A program made the translations under genes and the position numbers. The notes beneath the pieces are model-generated. The model did no database searches. It had not been told where the DNA came from and saw only the letters and a list, made by a program, of their open reading frames with translations. Shown here piece by piece: positions 23,101 through 36,000 of a stretch of 62,976 nt of DNA; within the stretch, counting starts at the first letter, position 1; each line of letters opens with the position of its first letter. Origin of the DNA: Mesaphorura yosii (Eukaryota; Arthropoda; Collembola; Poduromorpha; Tullbergiidae); contig WIXG01000404.1 in the NCBI GenBank assembly GCA_009869945.1, positions 1 to 62,976 of the forward strand. Reading direction: 5' to 3'.

Positions 23101-26100
23101 GCGCGTTCGCTCAGTGGGCTCAGTCTCAGCTTGACTAAGGGATCAGAATTGCGTAACCAACTCATAAACGAAATGATAATCAAATTGATTAAACATTTTT
23201 ATTGATTGTCGATGTGTGGGCATTTAAACTGACGCATTCCGAACTGCGGTACGGAGCATAACAGATACAAACGCAAAGTGTTAATGGGTTTCTTCATTGC
23301 TAGTCATTTTTGTCTTTTAAATCTATCAGCGCATCAGGGGCCAAAATGTTCGCCGGCCGGCGTGAGTAATGAGACTCATAAAAAATTAAGCTTCTGCCAC
23401 TACACAGCATAAAGTATAACTGCCATGTCTGTCGTACGCATCTTCCTTGTGTACTTCCCCAAACTCATCGTTTCCTTGTAATGAATTCCCTTTCCTTGTG
23501 CTCTGTGTCTTAACTCATCAACAATGATTAACAGTGAGCGCTACAGGTCCCAAAAACCTTGCGGGTAGTAAAGAGTCAGTTAGCACATCTTCACGTTGGG
23601 TTTCAAGTCATTAACCGAATCATTTATTCCAAATGCTCGCTTGCAGCTATTTAACGTAAGCTCGTTCACACCCAGAGGCAAGGTTTGGGTACATGCAAAC
23701 GTCTAAAATTATCCTCAACGCAAATTCTTATGCTTAATGACAACAATCAACAGAAAACAACCGTACACAATACGCACAGCGTAGCCAGAGTCTGAAAACC
23801 AGAAACCGCAATGGTGATACGAGAATAGTAAAACAATGAACACACAAACAGCTAGAACTCATTCTACGGTTAGATGTATGACGCCCTGACGCGTCGCGTC
23901 GCGTAAAACCGTAATTCAATAATTTGGGTTTTATTAACCACATATCACACGCTCATGAGACAACAAAAGCCGTAGCACCGTAAACTTGAACTTGGCACTG
24001 TGGAACAATCTTAATTCGTCTTGGTTTGGTTTAGTTTGGATCTGACAAAAGAAACTCTCGTGCTCGTGGTCAATGATTTTAAGCATTCTAACTTTTCATC
24101 ATCAAGATTATTTTGTTTTTCACTAATATTTAAGAATCTAGTTCAACGCTCCTGGACGCCGTGGACCTGAAGTAGCTGGAAAAATGATCCATGCCTTTTC
24201 TATTTTCTTAGCAATTTGCCACTTACTACTCCAGACAGCACTTTACAACAAATGTTTCCTTCTGACCCTCTGTGTCAATCTGTGTGCTCACAATCCATCA
24301 GTATATTGTCTCAATAAGTTCTATCTTAAAGAACTGGCAAACACGCAACGATTGGTGGCCAGACGTCGGCACAGGTACACAAGACTAAAAAATAGAAATT
24401 CCGTGTCCATGTTCCGAATCTTCAAGACCCAAATAACAACCTAAATTCAGCCTGCTCTTCCCCTTTACTATTTAAGCACATAGCGTTTCCGCTACCCCCT
24501 GCTCTAAATTATTACAACCAATTTATGAAAACAGACAACTTGCATTAGCCCTAATCAAAAGTAGATTGGCTATTTTCCTAAATGACTTCTATTTATACAA
24601 CTTTCCTAAGAGAATCGCAACGATGAGATGATGCGTTCGCCTCCGATGCATGAGTCATAAAACAAGACGATAATATAAAATTGAATGCGACCGAACAACG
24701 AAGTGCTTTCAAGACTTTGTTCCTGTTCATTCGTAGTTGGTAGCCAGTGGAGGAGGAAATCAATTGAGAAAATACAAACTTGCTAGGAGGAAGATGAATC
24801 AATTCATGAAGGCGTCCGGTTAAATCGAGAATCAAGAGAAAAGTCAGTGTGTGCTTTGATGCTAGGATTCAATCATTCACTTTCAGTACTTTCAGACTTA
24901 TGATTTAAACTTGCTAGTCACACGTTACGCATTTTGTATGCTTACTATTAGTTGCTGATTTGATTCAGTTCAGTTTCTTTTATCATTTCAGGTCGTAACC
25001 TAAATTTCAATTAAAAACAGAGTTCGTGATTATTTTAACACTGACTTTTAATAATAAACAAAGCCAATGTAAACAAATCAACAAGCATTTCGTGTTTCGT
25101 CAATCGCACTTCGTAGTGTGACGAGATGAGATGAAGCCATGAATTAGATTTTATTTCACTACCATGCCTGTGTACCTTAATAAAATCAATTGTGCGAGGT
25201 TGGAAGTTTGGACTGATCACTGATTCGTGAATGAATAAGCCAGAATTGAATGATTACACAATGGGATTATGGGATACACAATTTGTGCATATTGTGCTTC
25301 ATAATTTAGCAGGTCTTCTAATAACGCAAAAGTCAGAGTGTTCAGGGTTTTCCGGGAAATTAGTCACTCGGGTGCAAGTTTTTACGCAACCTAATAAGTA
25401 TGCTCTCAACGCAACGATCTGCTTAGTAGGGTCACGAGGTCACGACTCGCTGTTCGATTGAAGTACTCCTCTGAAGAATCACGCATAAGTTAAACTTATT
25501 CTCCATAGGTATTTGTCTCGTCATGGGCATGGGCTGGTTCATGGGCTCTCTTGTGCTTATGTTATTCTATTTGCTTTTCAACTTGTCAAGTCACCAATGT
25601 GAGACCTTTTCCAGGATCGAATCATGCAGAGTGTCACACATCACAAATTATCACTGGTTCCCGGTTGAAAGACATGACGAGCGCGCAGAATGATTGAGTA
25701 GTGTGTATTACCTGTTTCGGCATCTTGAAGATTGATTGTAAACTTTTCTCCTGACTTGAATTTATTCAAGAATCACTTCTTCAGGCACTCCGTTATTTAG
25801 GCAGCTCTGCAGCGGACGTGAGGGACTGCTGATTGTCTTCTTGAATTGAGGTGAATTCTTTGATTATTCGTCTTGGTATCACAACATTAATGAAGGCACC
25901 CGTATTCTCTAAATAGCAAGTTGGCGTAAATGAAGTTACAGGAATGATGCACAATTCACAGCAGTTGGTTGATCCCGTCTCGGTTCAATTAAATTATTGT
26001 CGAGATAAGGAGTCCAGGCAGACGTCGCTGACAGCGATACGGTGGCGCGGCGACACTAAAAGACAGTACAACAAAACATTAAAAGGGGGCCTGCTCTGGC

Positions 26101-26957
26101 TGTCATAATTCCCGGTTTAATTAAATTAATTAGCGTCTTACGTTCAACCGGATTCGCCCAGCTTCTCACACATCCAATGGACCGGAATTGACTGTCTGAC
26201 GCCTCGAATAGTGACCGCGTCCCAACAATTAACTAGACGAAGCTTTTCACTGGCCGGGCGGAGGAAAGAGCAACAAGTGAGCGACTACACAGTCCGACGA
26301 CACTAAAAATTATAATACAACACAAATACACAGGAACGGGCGGATACGAGTACGAAACATAGACCGATGCAACAAGCAAGAGTGTGTATATTGACAGAGA
26401 AGTGGAATGAGTCAGAGCCAGGACGGAACACGCCGAGCAGCGACGCATCTCTTTTCGCCGGCCCGATGCGTTGATGAGAATGCGAAGCACGCCCACGCAC
26501 TTGAAGATGGAGCCGGCTACCGCAAGCCCTTTCCGTGCATTGCACGAAAACTTTCCAATAAAAACACGAGACACGAGTTGAGTAGGAACCCCGCGACGAA
26601 ACCACGACTTCACTTTCTGAGATTTTGACGTCGCGCCGACGAGCTGATTAAAGTCTCTTGAGAAGTACTCTTATTTTGGTTAATTACTGATGGTTAAGCG
26701 GTAAACGGGTTTAATTATTCGACTGGATTGTGAATAGGAAAGAAGTGAAAGAAAGGTAAGTCACATTACTGAATGACATTCTGATCGATTTGTTAGTTGT
26801 TGCTGAAAATCGTTTCGATCCTCGACATTCGCTCGGCTTCGGCTCGAGGTCGAAGTTCAGTTCCTTTGCTGCTGAATACTTTATCACAATTATCTGACTG
26901 GAGCGATTAAGCGTTTACTGTTTTCGTAGGAGTGCTTGTATTTGTTAATCCGGACTG
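20193..26957. other. 6.8 kb stretch with no supported gene
   Basis: This lies between the divergent moesin and Gemin5 starts. It is AT-rich and broken by stops in all frames. The longest open frames (126 codons on minus at 26233-26613 and 86 codons on plus at 24184-24444) lack family resemblance and splice context. The left end must contain the moesin promoter and leader, and the right end the Gemin5 promoter. I see no transposon ends, tandem arrays or RNA gene I can support. Confidence 0.55.
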
Positions 26958-29900
26958 ATGGAAGTCGCGTCAGCTGTGGAGTCGAATGGAATGGAGAAAA
27001 CTATTGCTGTCGAATCTTATGGACATGATCATGGTGATGTAGTAGGAAAAGCTGTTATTTACCAAACCAGCTTGGAAATGGTGCGCAAAGTTGCGTTTCC
27101 GCCTCCTTGTTCGTGGTAAGTACCTATAATGTTGACCTCAAATTCAAATAATGTGTGATCTGTTGTGATATTGTTCGGTTAATCTTAATTAGGTACCAAC
27201 CCCATGTTGGCGCTGCACGTGATGACATGTGGGGATACATAGCCATGTCATCACTTGTCGTAGTCAGTCCAGCAGGTTCTTGTCAGTGGCCAGAATTTCA
27301 ATTACTTGAAACCAGCTCATCGAGATTTACATCAATCAGCTTTTGCCAGAGCCCATGGGAAAAACTGCCAATCCAGGATTCTCCGTTGGTTTCTGGCTGT
27401 TGCGGTGGATACATTCGAGTATGGAATATTAAAACAGGTGGCGTGTATCAGTATCATGATGCGCATAAGGTAATTTCCCTGTCCCTGGCACACACTCCTT
27501 TTGAGGTCTTGATTTGCCAAAGCTAAGATTTCATTCGACTTTTTTTGGGCCATGTCTAGGCTTCTGGACTTCCACAAGGATTTTCAGTTGTGGTGCAATG
27601 GTCAGCGAAAAATTTCAATTTGATCTATTCTGCTGATTCAAACGGACACGTGAGCATCTGGGACATTACACAAAATTATGCACGAGCCTTGCATTTAGGA
27701 AAAGTTGCCATTACATGCTTGGCAGTTAGTCCATTTGAAGATGACATTATTGCTATTGGATCAAAGGCGGGGCATGTGATGATCGTAAACACTCTGGGTA
27801 AAGAATCCTTGTTCTGTTATTATGTAAGGCAGAGAAATGCGAAATGAGAATGTTGACCTCAATTTCAATTCAACTTTTAGGACATGGAAAGATTTTGACG
27901 AAGATGCGTCATGATGAGGAGGTCTATTCTGTCTTGTGGAAACCAAAGGGCATCTGGGGCGCACTCAACTCTACTCTTGTTAATCCGGGTTTCGAAGAAC
28001 CATTTTTGATTTCATCTGTTTCCACAATGAAGCCGTCAACAATTCGTGTATGGGATAGGCAGGGAAAAGACATCGCAATTTTGCGCCCTGTTGAAAAGGA
28101 GGAAAAGAAGATGTCGAAGAATTTTCTCCCCGTGCTTTGGGCTTGTGATACATTTAGCGGCGCAAGTGATGGCGAAACAAGGTTGCAATTGGTTACGAGT
28201 GGGCGACAGGGTGAACTTATATCTTGGTCGGAGAGCGCAACTGTTGCAGACGAGATCCACGGTCTTCACACCAACTACACAATTTTTGGCGTGATTCAGT
28301 GTGCTGATGTGCTATGGTCACTTTCCTATGAGCCGATGATTGTCGGGTGGAACCTCAAACAAAACCACGTTGAAGCGGTCATACCGACTTATAGAGGCGT
28401 TTGCTCCTTGCAAGCTTCTCCTCTTGATCATACAAGGGTCGCTCTGGGTGGAATGGATGAAATGGTCCGAATAATTGGAATGGACTTAGGATATCCGGAA
28501 ATTGCGCCATCAAAAGTTCCCACTATTACTACTCGGCTCAAGGGAAAAGTTACAGCTGTAAGTTATTGATTTATTTGTGGAAACTAGAAGCTTTAAGCAT
28601 CCGAATTTTATTCCATTTTCCAGCTAGCTTGGCATCCTGTGAGAGAAAATCGTCTTGGATTCGGCACCGACGAAGGCGTTTTGGGAATTTATGACTGGAA
28701 GTCGGATAATAAGTTCGTTATGACTTTTGATAAGCGTGTCAATGGCACCATTTATACACTCGATTGGGGCCCAAGAGTATATTTGAAAGGTTAGGTACTA
28801 CCGCACTAGATTTTTGAGAAGGTTTCATGACGTTCAACCCTAATAAATTTTTCAGATTCTAACTTTGGGTCAATGGATTCACGTCATTCTAACAAAATAT
28901 CGGATAGGACACCACCTACTTCCGGTGGAGCTTCGGTGGAATTAGGCGAGGAAAAATTTGAGAAGCTCTTGCTCTACGCGTGTGGTGGCCAAGCCGTACA
29001 CATGATCAATCCGACTAAATTTAGTTGTCGTAAGTTGTAAATTGATCCTAAGAACAATTCTCTGATCTACACTCATTTCTGCCGTTCACAAATAACACAT
29101 TTTTTGCTGAGCTTTACAGATCAATTCTATCTTCGCTTTCTTTTACGTTCTATCTATTTGTGTAGCTCTATCCTGCGGGTTTGACCTTTCAGTGCCTGAC
29201 TTCTGATTTGTCCGTATTGCTTTTAAATTTATATTTCATCTGTATCTCTCTATCCGGCCTATTTATTGTCCTGGACAATAACTAATTGGCGCTATTCTCA
29301 ACAGCACTTATCAACGTCAGCAGTATCATCTCCAAATCGAATTCGACAGAAGACGTCCAGAAAAAGAAAACTCGAATCAAAGATGCGTGCACAGATGTCA
29401 AATGGTCCCCAGATTATTCTTATCTTGCTGTTGGGTAAAGAATTCTTACCAAATATCGAACTTGATTATGAATCATATCACGAGCTGACAGCTTTAACCT
29501 CTGTTTAGTTACAACGATGGGCGAATAGAACTATATAGCCCGCCTCATTTGGTGATTCGTTGCTGGATTAAATGTCATGGGCGTGCAATTCAGTTCATGA
29601 CTTGGCGAACAACTGACTTCCAGCAATTGACCAAGTCTGACGCGTACTGGTTCGCTTCAGCCTCGAATGACGGAACCGCAAGACTGTTTAATTTAGGAGA
29701 CTTATTCAGCTCAGAGTTTAAGGATAACCAAGAAGCAGAGGTTCATCAGGTCATCAGCAGCGTATCAACATTGAATGGACATGGTGGGTCGAGAGTTATC
29801 TCGCTTGCCTGGAGCAGACACAATCCAGACTTAATAGTTACAGTGTCATATGATCGAACTGCAATTGTAAGCACACACACTCAGAATCCAGGTTGAGCTT

Positions 29901-32131
29901 CACAAATCCCAAACCAATTTTTGAAAACATCTAATTGTTAAGGTATGGAATGCTGTCACGGGCGAACGTATTGCCCGTTATACTGGACATCAGCATCGCC
30001 TCGTTGGGTGCATGTTTCATCCAAGTGACCCATACAAAGTTATAACTACCAGCGATGAATTGACGACTGACTTTTCAGTACATGTTTGGGATTATAGAAG
30101 CCATCCTTACATTGACGATGTAAAGAGAGCTGCCAAAGGTAGAAAACCAATTTCAACAATGTATTTAAATGCTTCATTGCTGCCGAACGTTGTTTAATCT
30201 TGAATGTTTTGTCTTTTAAAGAATGTGCACTCCTTGTTGGAAAATCAGACCCTGTAAAAATTAAGAGTGAAAGACTTGACAAATCCACCGATGGTACTCA
30301 AGAACCTTTGACCGATGAGCGTGAACGTGAACTAAAAAAGGTGGTCCATGTCGCTGTAAAGAAACCTGTGAAAGGTGATCGGTGACTAAACTAAACGAAC
30401 CCTCCTAGTTTGGGAAATTCTACAATGTAGTTTGTTTTGTTTCCAGATGAAAAACCACATCCCAAGAAAAAATCGAGGAGTAAATCCGAGCCGAGGTCTC
30501 TGTTGCCACTTAGTGCAAATGCACTGATTAACGCAAAACATAGTTTGGAGGATGAGTTAAGATTTATGATTGATAAAACCCCAATGCCGGCTTTGGCTAA
30601 TTGTTCAACGAATTCCGTGACTGAAAACGAAGAGCCGGTGGAAGGAGATTCAGCTTCAGTTGCTTCGGTGGAAGACGAAGTGGAAAGCATAAACGACCCC
30701 TCATTTCATTTGGGGGTGGTCGGGACTCCAGAGGAATGTGTGCGCCTTGTTCAGATTGAGAGTACGTGGATTGAATTATGAAAAGAATTTAATCTCGAGC
30801 ACTGGCTTAATATCTGAACTTCTTACTTTGCTTAGAGGAGGGACATATCCGCAACAAAAACTGGGATCTTGCTATGTGCTTGTCCAACATCTTAGCTGTT
30901 GGAAGCCACGAGAACATTCACGACATTGTGAAGCTGGCAATCAAGAATCGGAAGGTTAATGAGACCTTGTTGTTAATTGCTTCAAAGCACTCATCAGCGT
31001 AAGTTGAAATTCATCGAATTAGATTTTTCTTCAAGAATTCATGACGAATGTTTTGTTTGCATTTAGTGTGTATGAAGAGGCCGTTCTTGGCTATATTGAC
31101 CAGCTTATTCAGGATGAAGAGTATTACAAGGCAGCAACATATTATATGCTTCTTGACAAAGTTGACAATGCAATCGAACTTTTGAAGAATAAGAAATTTT
31201 ACCGTGAAGCGGTCATGATCTCGAAGTGCACTTTGCCCCCAGAATTGTTAAGCAACGATTTATTCGAGAAGTGGATTGATAAAGCTATTGATGGGGGCAA
31301 CATAGAGCTGGCATGTAAATTGTAAGTTCACTAGTTTGAATAGTTTTTTATCAAAACTTTAATCGAAACCATAAAATGACTACAGATGCTGTGCAATCGA
31401 GCGATCCGATCAAGCTCTTTCTATCATTGGAATGCGTAATTTTCCATACGCCTGGAAAACTGGACTGTATCTGGCCAATAAAATGAATGACCTGTCAAAA
31501 GCCGAAAGCTTTGGACTGAAGTACTTGGAAGATGCGATTGTTAAAAATAATTATGAGGACTGTTTTCATGTTATTGGAGAATACAACATTTTGAAGGTTT
31601 GTAAAGCTTCTTCACTTCAGTGCCGACACAATCCAGTATTCATATTTATGGCTCTTGCAGTGGTTTCTTCCAATCATTTTGGTGCACCAAGTTTTAGTAG
31701 ACATTACCAAGGCTTTTGGGCAGGAATTATATGACGAAAAGGTTGGAAAGGTTGAAGCTACAATTTTGGATGAGTGGGCGAAAAAAAGCATTCTGGATGA
31801 CAAAACATTTTTCGTGTCAAAAATCAAGGGTCTTTTGCTTTTAGCAATTCCACAAAGTGTGGCTGAGGTAAGTATGCCACACACTGCTCAGCTTACACGA
31901 TGCAATGAAACCAGTGAGATTTGATATCATAATATGGACTTGTTAATGCTGTCCACTTTTTAGGCACAAATACTCATCTCGAAGAATATTGCCTTGATGC
32001 TTCTTGAGGACGGCTGCGATAAGAATGCTCTAAAGAAATCTTCTTTACAACTCGTGCATCAATGGATTGAGGACAAACAACCAGCGTTGGCTTCAGCGAG
32101 CACAGATATTTTGTCCAAAATATGCCCCTAG
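26958..32131 (+). CDS. GEMIN5: Gemin5-type WD40 protein, snRNA-binding subunit of the SMN complex
   Basis: Gemin5 recognises the Sm site and cap of snRNAs and loads them into the SMN complex in the cytoplasm. Sixteen exons: 26958-27115, 27193-27469, 27560-27797, 27881-28557, 28624-28789, 28856-29029, 29305-29434, 29509-29866, 29943-30138, 30222-30374, 30447-30761, 30836-30998, 31067-31321, 31386-31596, 31661-31867 and 31964-32131, giving 1281 residues. Two tandem WD40 propellers fill about residues 40-790 (for example GGYIRVWNI, VTALAWHP, FGTDEGVLGIYDW, YNDGRIELY). A basic linker with PRSLLPLS near 859-865 matches the human linker. A helical repeat region (YYKAATYYMLLDKVDNAIELL, split by related helices) runs to the end. 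The protein is over 200 residues shorter than the human one and appears to stop before the C-terminal RNA-binding part. Assignment rests on the overall order and these signatures. Confidence 0.91.
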
Positions 32132-33075
32132 TCATTAAAACAATTAAGATCTCAGCAATCTGAGTCACGTCAATGACCTTTCATAGTTAAGATTACCATA
32201 TATTCCATCGCCGTATTGATTATGATTGGCTGTGCTTTGTTAGTGGCGACTTTCGTACTTCGTTGTTAAAGCTGTTGTTTTGTATTCCGACTATTTATGA
32301 AATAAAGATGTTCGTGAGAACTTGCGAATTTGGTCAAACTAGACTCCCAACGCTTTTATTTCTCACACTCTATAAGAAAGCTTACGGAAGGAACAGCAAC
32401 AACGAGCTCAACAGTTGGCAAAGACTAAGCGATTTGTCTTGATTACGCTTAATGTAGCTAACATTATTTTTCTGGCACCGTGTACAACGCTAACGTACAA
32501 ATTCTTGAATGCATTACTCAATTCATAGTAGTTTAAAAACTAATCTCAATGTCGAGGAGAATGAGATTGGCAAAATTACAACCTTCGTAAGTATGGCGGA
32601 CAAATACGAGATCATCGCATTGATTGTTCCAAGCGCTGAACAAATTGTATCATAAAGCTAGCATGAGAATAGTTTAAGAACTTTATAATGGGGCTTAGCT
32701 ACGTTGGAGCGTTGATTGAGTTTCAAAATTCGATTATCAGATTAGCAATTACTTCAATCATAATGGGGCGAAGCACCTTAAATCCTAGTGAAAATGATTG
32801 AAGCGTGAACAACGTAAGTAATCCTCAGAAGCTTTACGTTAAAAATCAGCTACATTTAGAATAAGAAAGCATACATTAATTTAAACTAGCCTTAAAGTTA
32901 TAATTTCATATTCAGAGACTCGTTTAGTTACAAAATATCGACCAAGTCGCATTTCATCAAGCAAGTTGAATGAAAATTGAGATTGAGACGTGACTTGGAT
33001 GGAGATTCGTGCACTCTGACGTAATTTTCGAAAGCTTGACTTGAAATCTAGAAATAATAATCGAGACGTCTTCAT
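32132..33075. other. Convergent 3' region of Gemin5 and TULP4
   Basis: There is no gene here. The interval holds the Gemin5 3' untranslated region with AATAAA at 32301-32306 and, from the other strand, the TULP4 3' untranslated region. The remaining sequence is AT-rich with no visible structure. Confidence 0.55.
32301..32306 (+). promoter_or_regulatory. Gemin5 polyadenylation signal
   Basis: AATAAA 170 bases after the Gemin5 stop codon. Confidence 0.65.
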
Positions 33076-36000
33076 TCATTTAAGTCGTTGAGTTACATTG
33101 GCAAGCGCAACTCCAAAGGCTTGAAGTGCTGAGAACGGATACTGAAAATCCAGTGTGTACGCATTCCCGTCAATTCTTCCGAACTGCATGACCTGAACGA
33201 AATAATTGACTTGTGATCTGAAGGTACTTTGAGTTTTAAAACAAAACTGACTTACCTGTTTTCCACGAAATTCGATTTGGAAATTTTTTGCTGATTCTTG
33301 AGTCACTCTCCCTCCAAAATCGAGTTGATAAACCTGAGAATTCTCATTCCACATCGGTGCTTTGTTGTGTAGCACGAATTCACGTCGTTTCGGTCTAACT
33401 GGACTTTTGTCGATGTTGTGAATCTTCTTCTGTCGTAGCTTCTGTCGAAGCTGATTTTTCTGGAATGTTTCCAAATCTCGAAAAGTACTCGAAGTCGACG
33501 CGTGATGAGCTTCAGTCCCGGGAGGAACCATCGAACCACCTGACTTGCTGGATGAGGTTCTGGAAAAGCAAGTGGCCGCTGGAGAGCTTTTCGGCCTTGC
33601 CCTGAGTCCCAAAGCTTCACCACGTTGACGTGACGCTGAGACTTCAATTTCGTTATCCTCATCCTCGTCGTCCGTGCTGTCAATAATTTGGCGATTGTGG
33701 CGGTGGTACAAATGTGGTGTGCACGACGACGAATTGTTATTACATTTGCGTCTTGACAACAACGGAGAGTTTGCAAAAAATTGGCGGATGGGCGATGAAG
33801 CTGCAGCCAAATAGCTTTGATGCTTTGCTTTGAGCTTTCGAGCTGTTGCTGGCGTTGTTGGATTGCTCATCGGCTTTGCCATGTGCGTCGGAGAATCCGG
33901 TGGAATGTAGCACGTGCTGTTTGGATTCCCACCGGGCTTACGTTTTTCCGAATGATTTCCAGAAGTGCATGAGAACAGGTCACGGCGCCGAAGAATAGGC
34001 GTGAGGAAATTCGAGAATCTGCGTTGAAGGTTTGGAGTTCGTGGTGGGAGGCTGTTGTTGTTGTTCAACGATGTTGATAAGGCATGCCGAGGCGAGGCTG
34101 GAGGCGTGGATGCCGGTGTGGACGAAAGTGGAGGTGATTCGGCCAGTCTTTCAATGCGATCTTCATTCGAATCTCTTCTCCGCGAGATCATTGGAGTTTT
34201 CGGGGCGCTAACTTTTCTAGCCGGAGTTTTAGGAGGGCACGAAGAGGAGGACGACGAAGTTTCAGCCGTTGCTGGTCGCGGAGTTATGCTTCCTTTAGTA
34301 ATATTGGCTGGAAGTGGTGGCAAGGGCTTCAGAATTGGGACCGGATAGTCATGCATGTAAACGTGAGGTTTACTCTGTGTTGTTGGAAATTTGCAGTTAG
34401 GACACGGCTGCTTGTTCATGTGCAGCGCACTTGCAGAAGACTTCTGCTGCTTCCACTTGGCAAGATCTGCAAAGTCCCAACTTTTACTTTTACCGCAGTC
34501 CTTTAACAAATTAATTGGCCTTTTGTTCGCTGATGAGGATTCTTCCTCCTCTTCTTCAGCTTGCTGTTCTTTCACCAGCACGAGGCGCTTGGGTGGGGAT
34601 TGCGGGTTCATCATGTCTGGTGTGACCATGTCTACTGGTGTGGGCAGAGTTCGTTCAAAGACGTTATCCAGATAACTTGCACTTATGCTTCTTCGGACAT
34701 GGATCGGCTGAACTGGAGGAGGTGAAGGCTCGCTAGGCCCACTACAATTGTTAAGAGCCGATCCAGCACTTCGGCTAGGATCTCCTGAACCCAACGTAGT
34801 CAAGTTGGATTCGTGTTGTAACTTTGTCCACGAGATCCTTCTTCTCGTTGGACTGCTATGCACTGAGCCTCGATGGGAAAGAATTGAAGATGGGCCTGCG
34901 ATAGATGGTGATGTAGAAATTGCTACAGATGAAGTTTCGTCAATTCGTTCAATAAGTGCAGCGTGTGTAATCAACTGTCGTCGCATTGGTGTTGGAGTCG
35001 TACTTCGACTTGTCGAGTCATTATGATTATGATTCGAACTCGAGTCGGGAAGCATTGGAACGAATTCCACGTATGAACTATCGTCATCTTTCGAGGTTGA
35101 TAAATTGGACCTGCCGGTTCTTGATCTGAAGCTTGAATTGCCACAATCATCTCGAACGATGACATTCCTATCAACAGCACCTCCACTATAGTAAGATGTG
35201 TTACTAGAACATGAACCTGCTGCGTTTGTAGAGCCCACGACAATCGAGAACATGTCGTCTACTTCATCTAAAAGCTGTTGCTGAGCAGCAGACGAGTGTT
35301 GATGGTGACCCTGTGAATCCATTCCGTTTGAGTTCGATGTTGAATTTACGAAAATATCGTCCGTCAGTTCAGTAATGATGCATGTCATTTGGCGTGGCTG
35401 CAAGTGCAAAACACTCGTTTTGTATGACAGACTTCCAAGATTCGATGGGAATGACTCCATTCCGTGAATCTTGAACCGTGTGCCCCAAATATTCGATGTG
35501 ACCTCGACTAGTCTAAGATTCTCTGGGAGGACATCACTGTAAACGAGGTGTTGATTCGACAGCTGTGCCGGCAAAAGTCCAAAAGTGTCTAGATTGTTAA
35601 GGTGCAGGGTGGAAGACGCGGCTGTGGGTGGCTGGTTCGCATGTTGCTGATCGATGCCACCACCACCGTTGTCTCGATTTCGTTCCCATTCAATTTCCCG
35701 TTCACGCTGCCTTTCGCGTTCACGCTCTCGCATTCTTGCTCGATGTCGCTTTCTCTGAATACGCGGACTTGCGCACAGCTCAACGTCTTCGGAGTCTGAA
35801 CTGTCGCTCAATAATTGGAACGGGCAAGCGTTGTGGTCGGCGTGCCGTGGGAATGGTGAATCGGGATGCCATTTTCCTTTGGATCCCTGGTCGGTCGTGG
35901 TCTGAGACTTCGGGACGGGATTTGACGCTCCATCTTTAAACACAATTTATGTTAGTTTCAGAATCGCACAAATGCTCTTCGAATATCATGAATCTCATCG

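Noticed and set aside
24184..24444. 86-codon plus-strand frame with a signal-peptide-like start
   Set aside because: The hydrophobic start is followed by an unremarkable tail, with no family or exon support. Not enough to call a gene.
26233..26613. 126-codon minus-strand open frame upstream of Gemin5
   Set aside because: It overlaps another long minus-strand frame in a different phase, and neither resembles a known protein. The GC-rich patch favours chance open frames.
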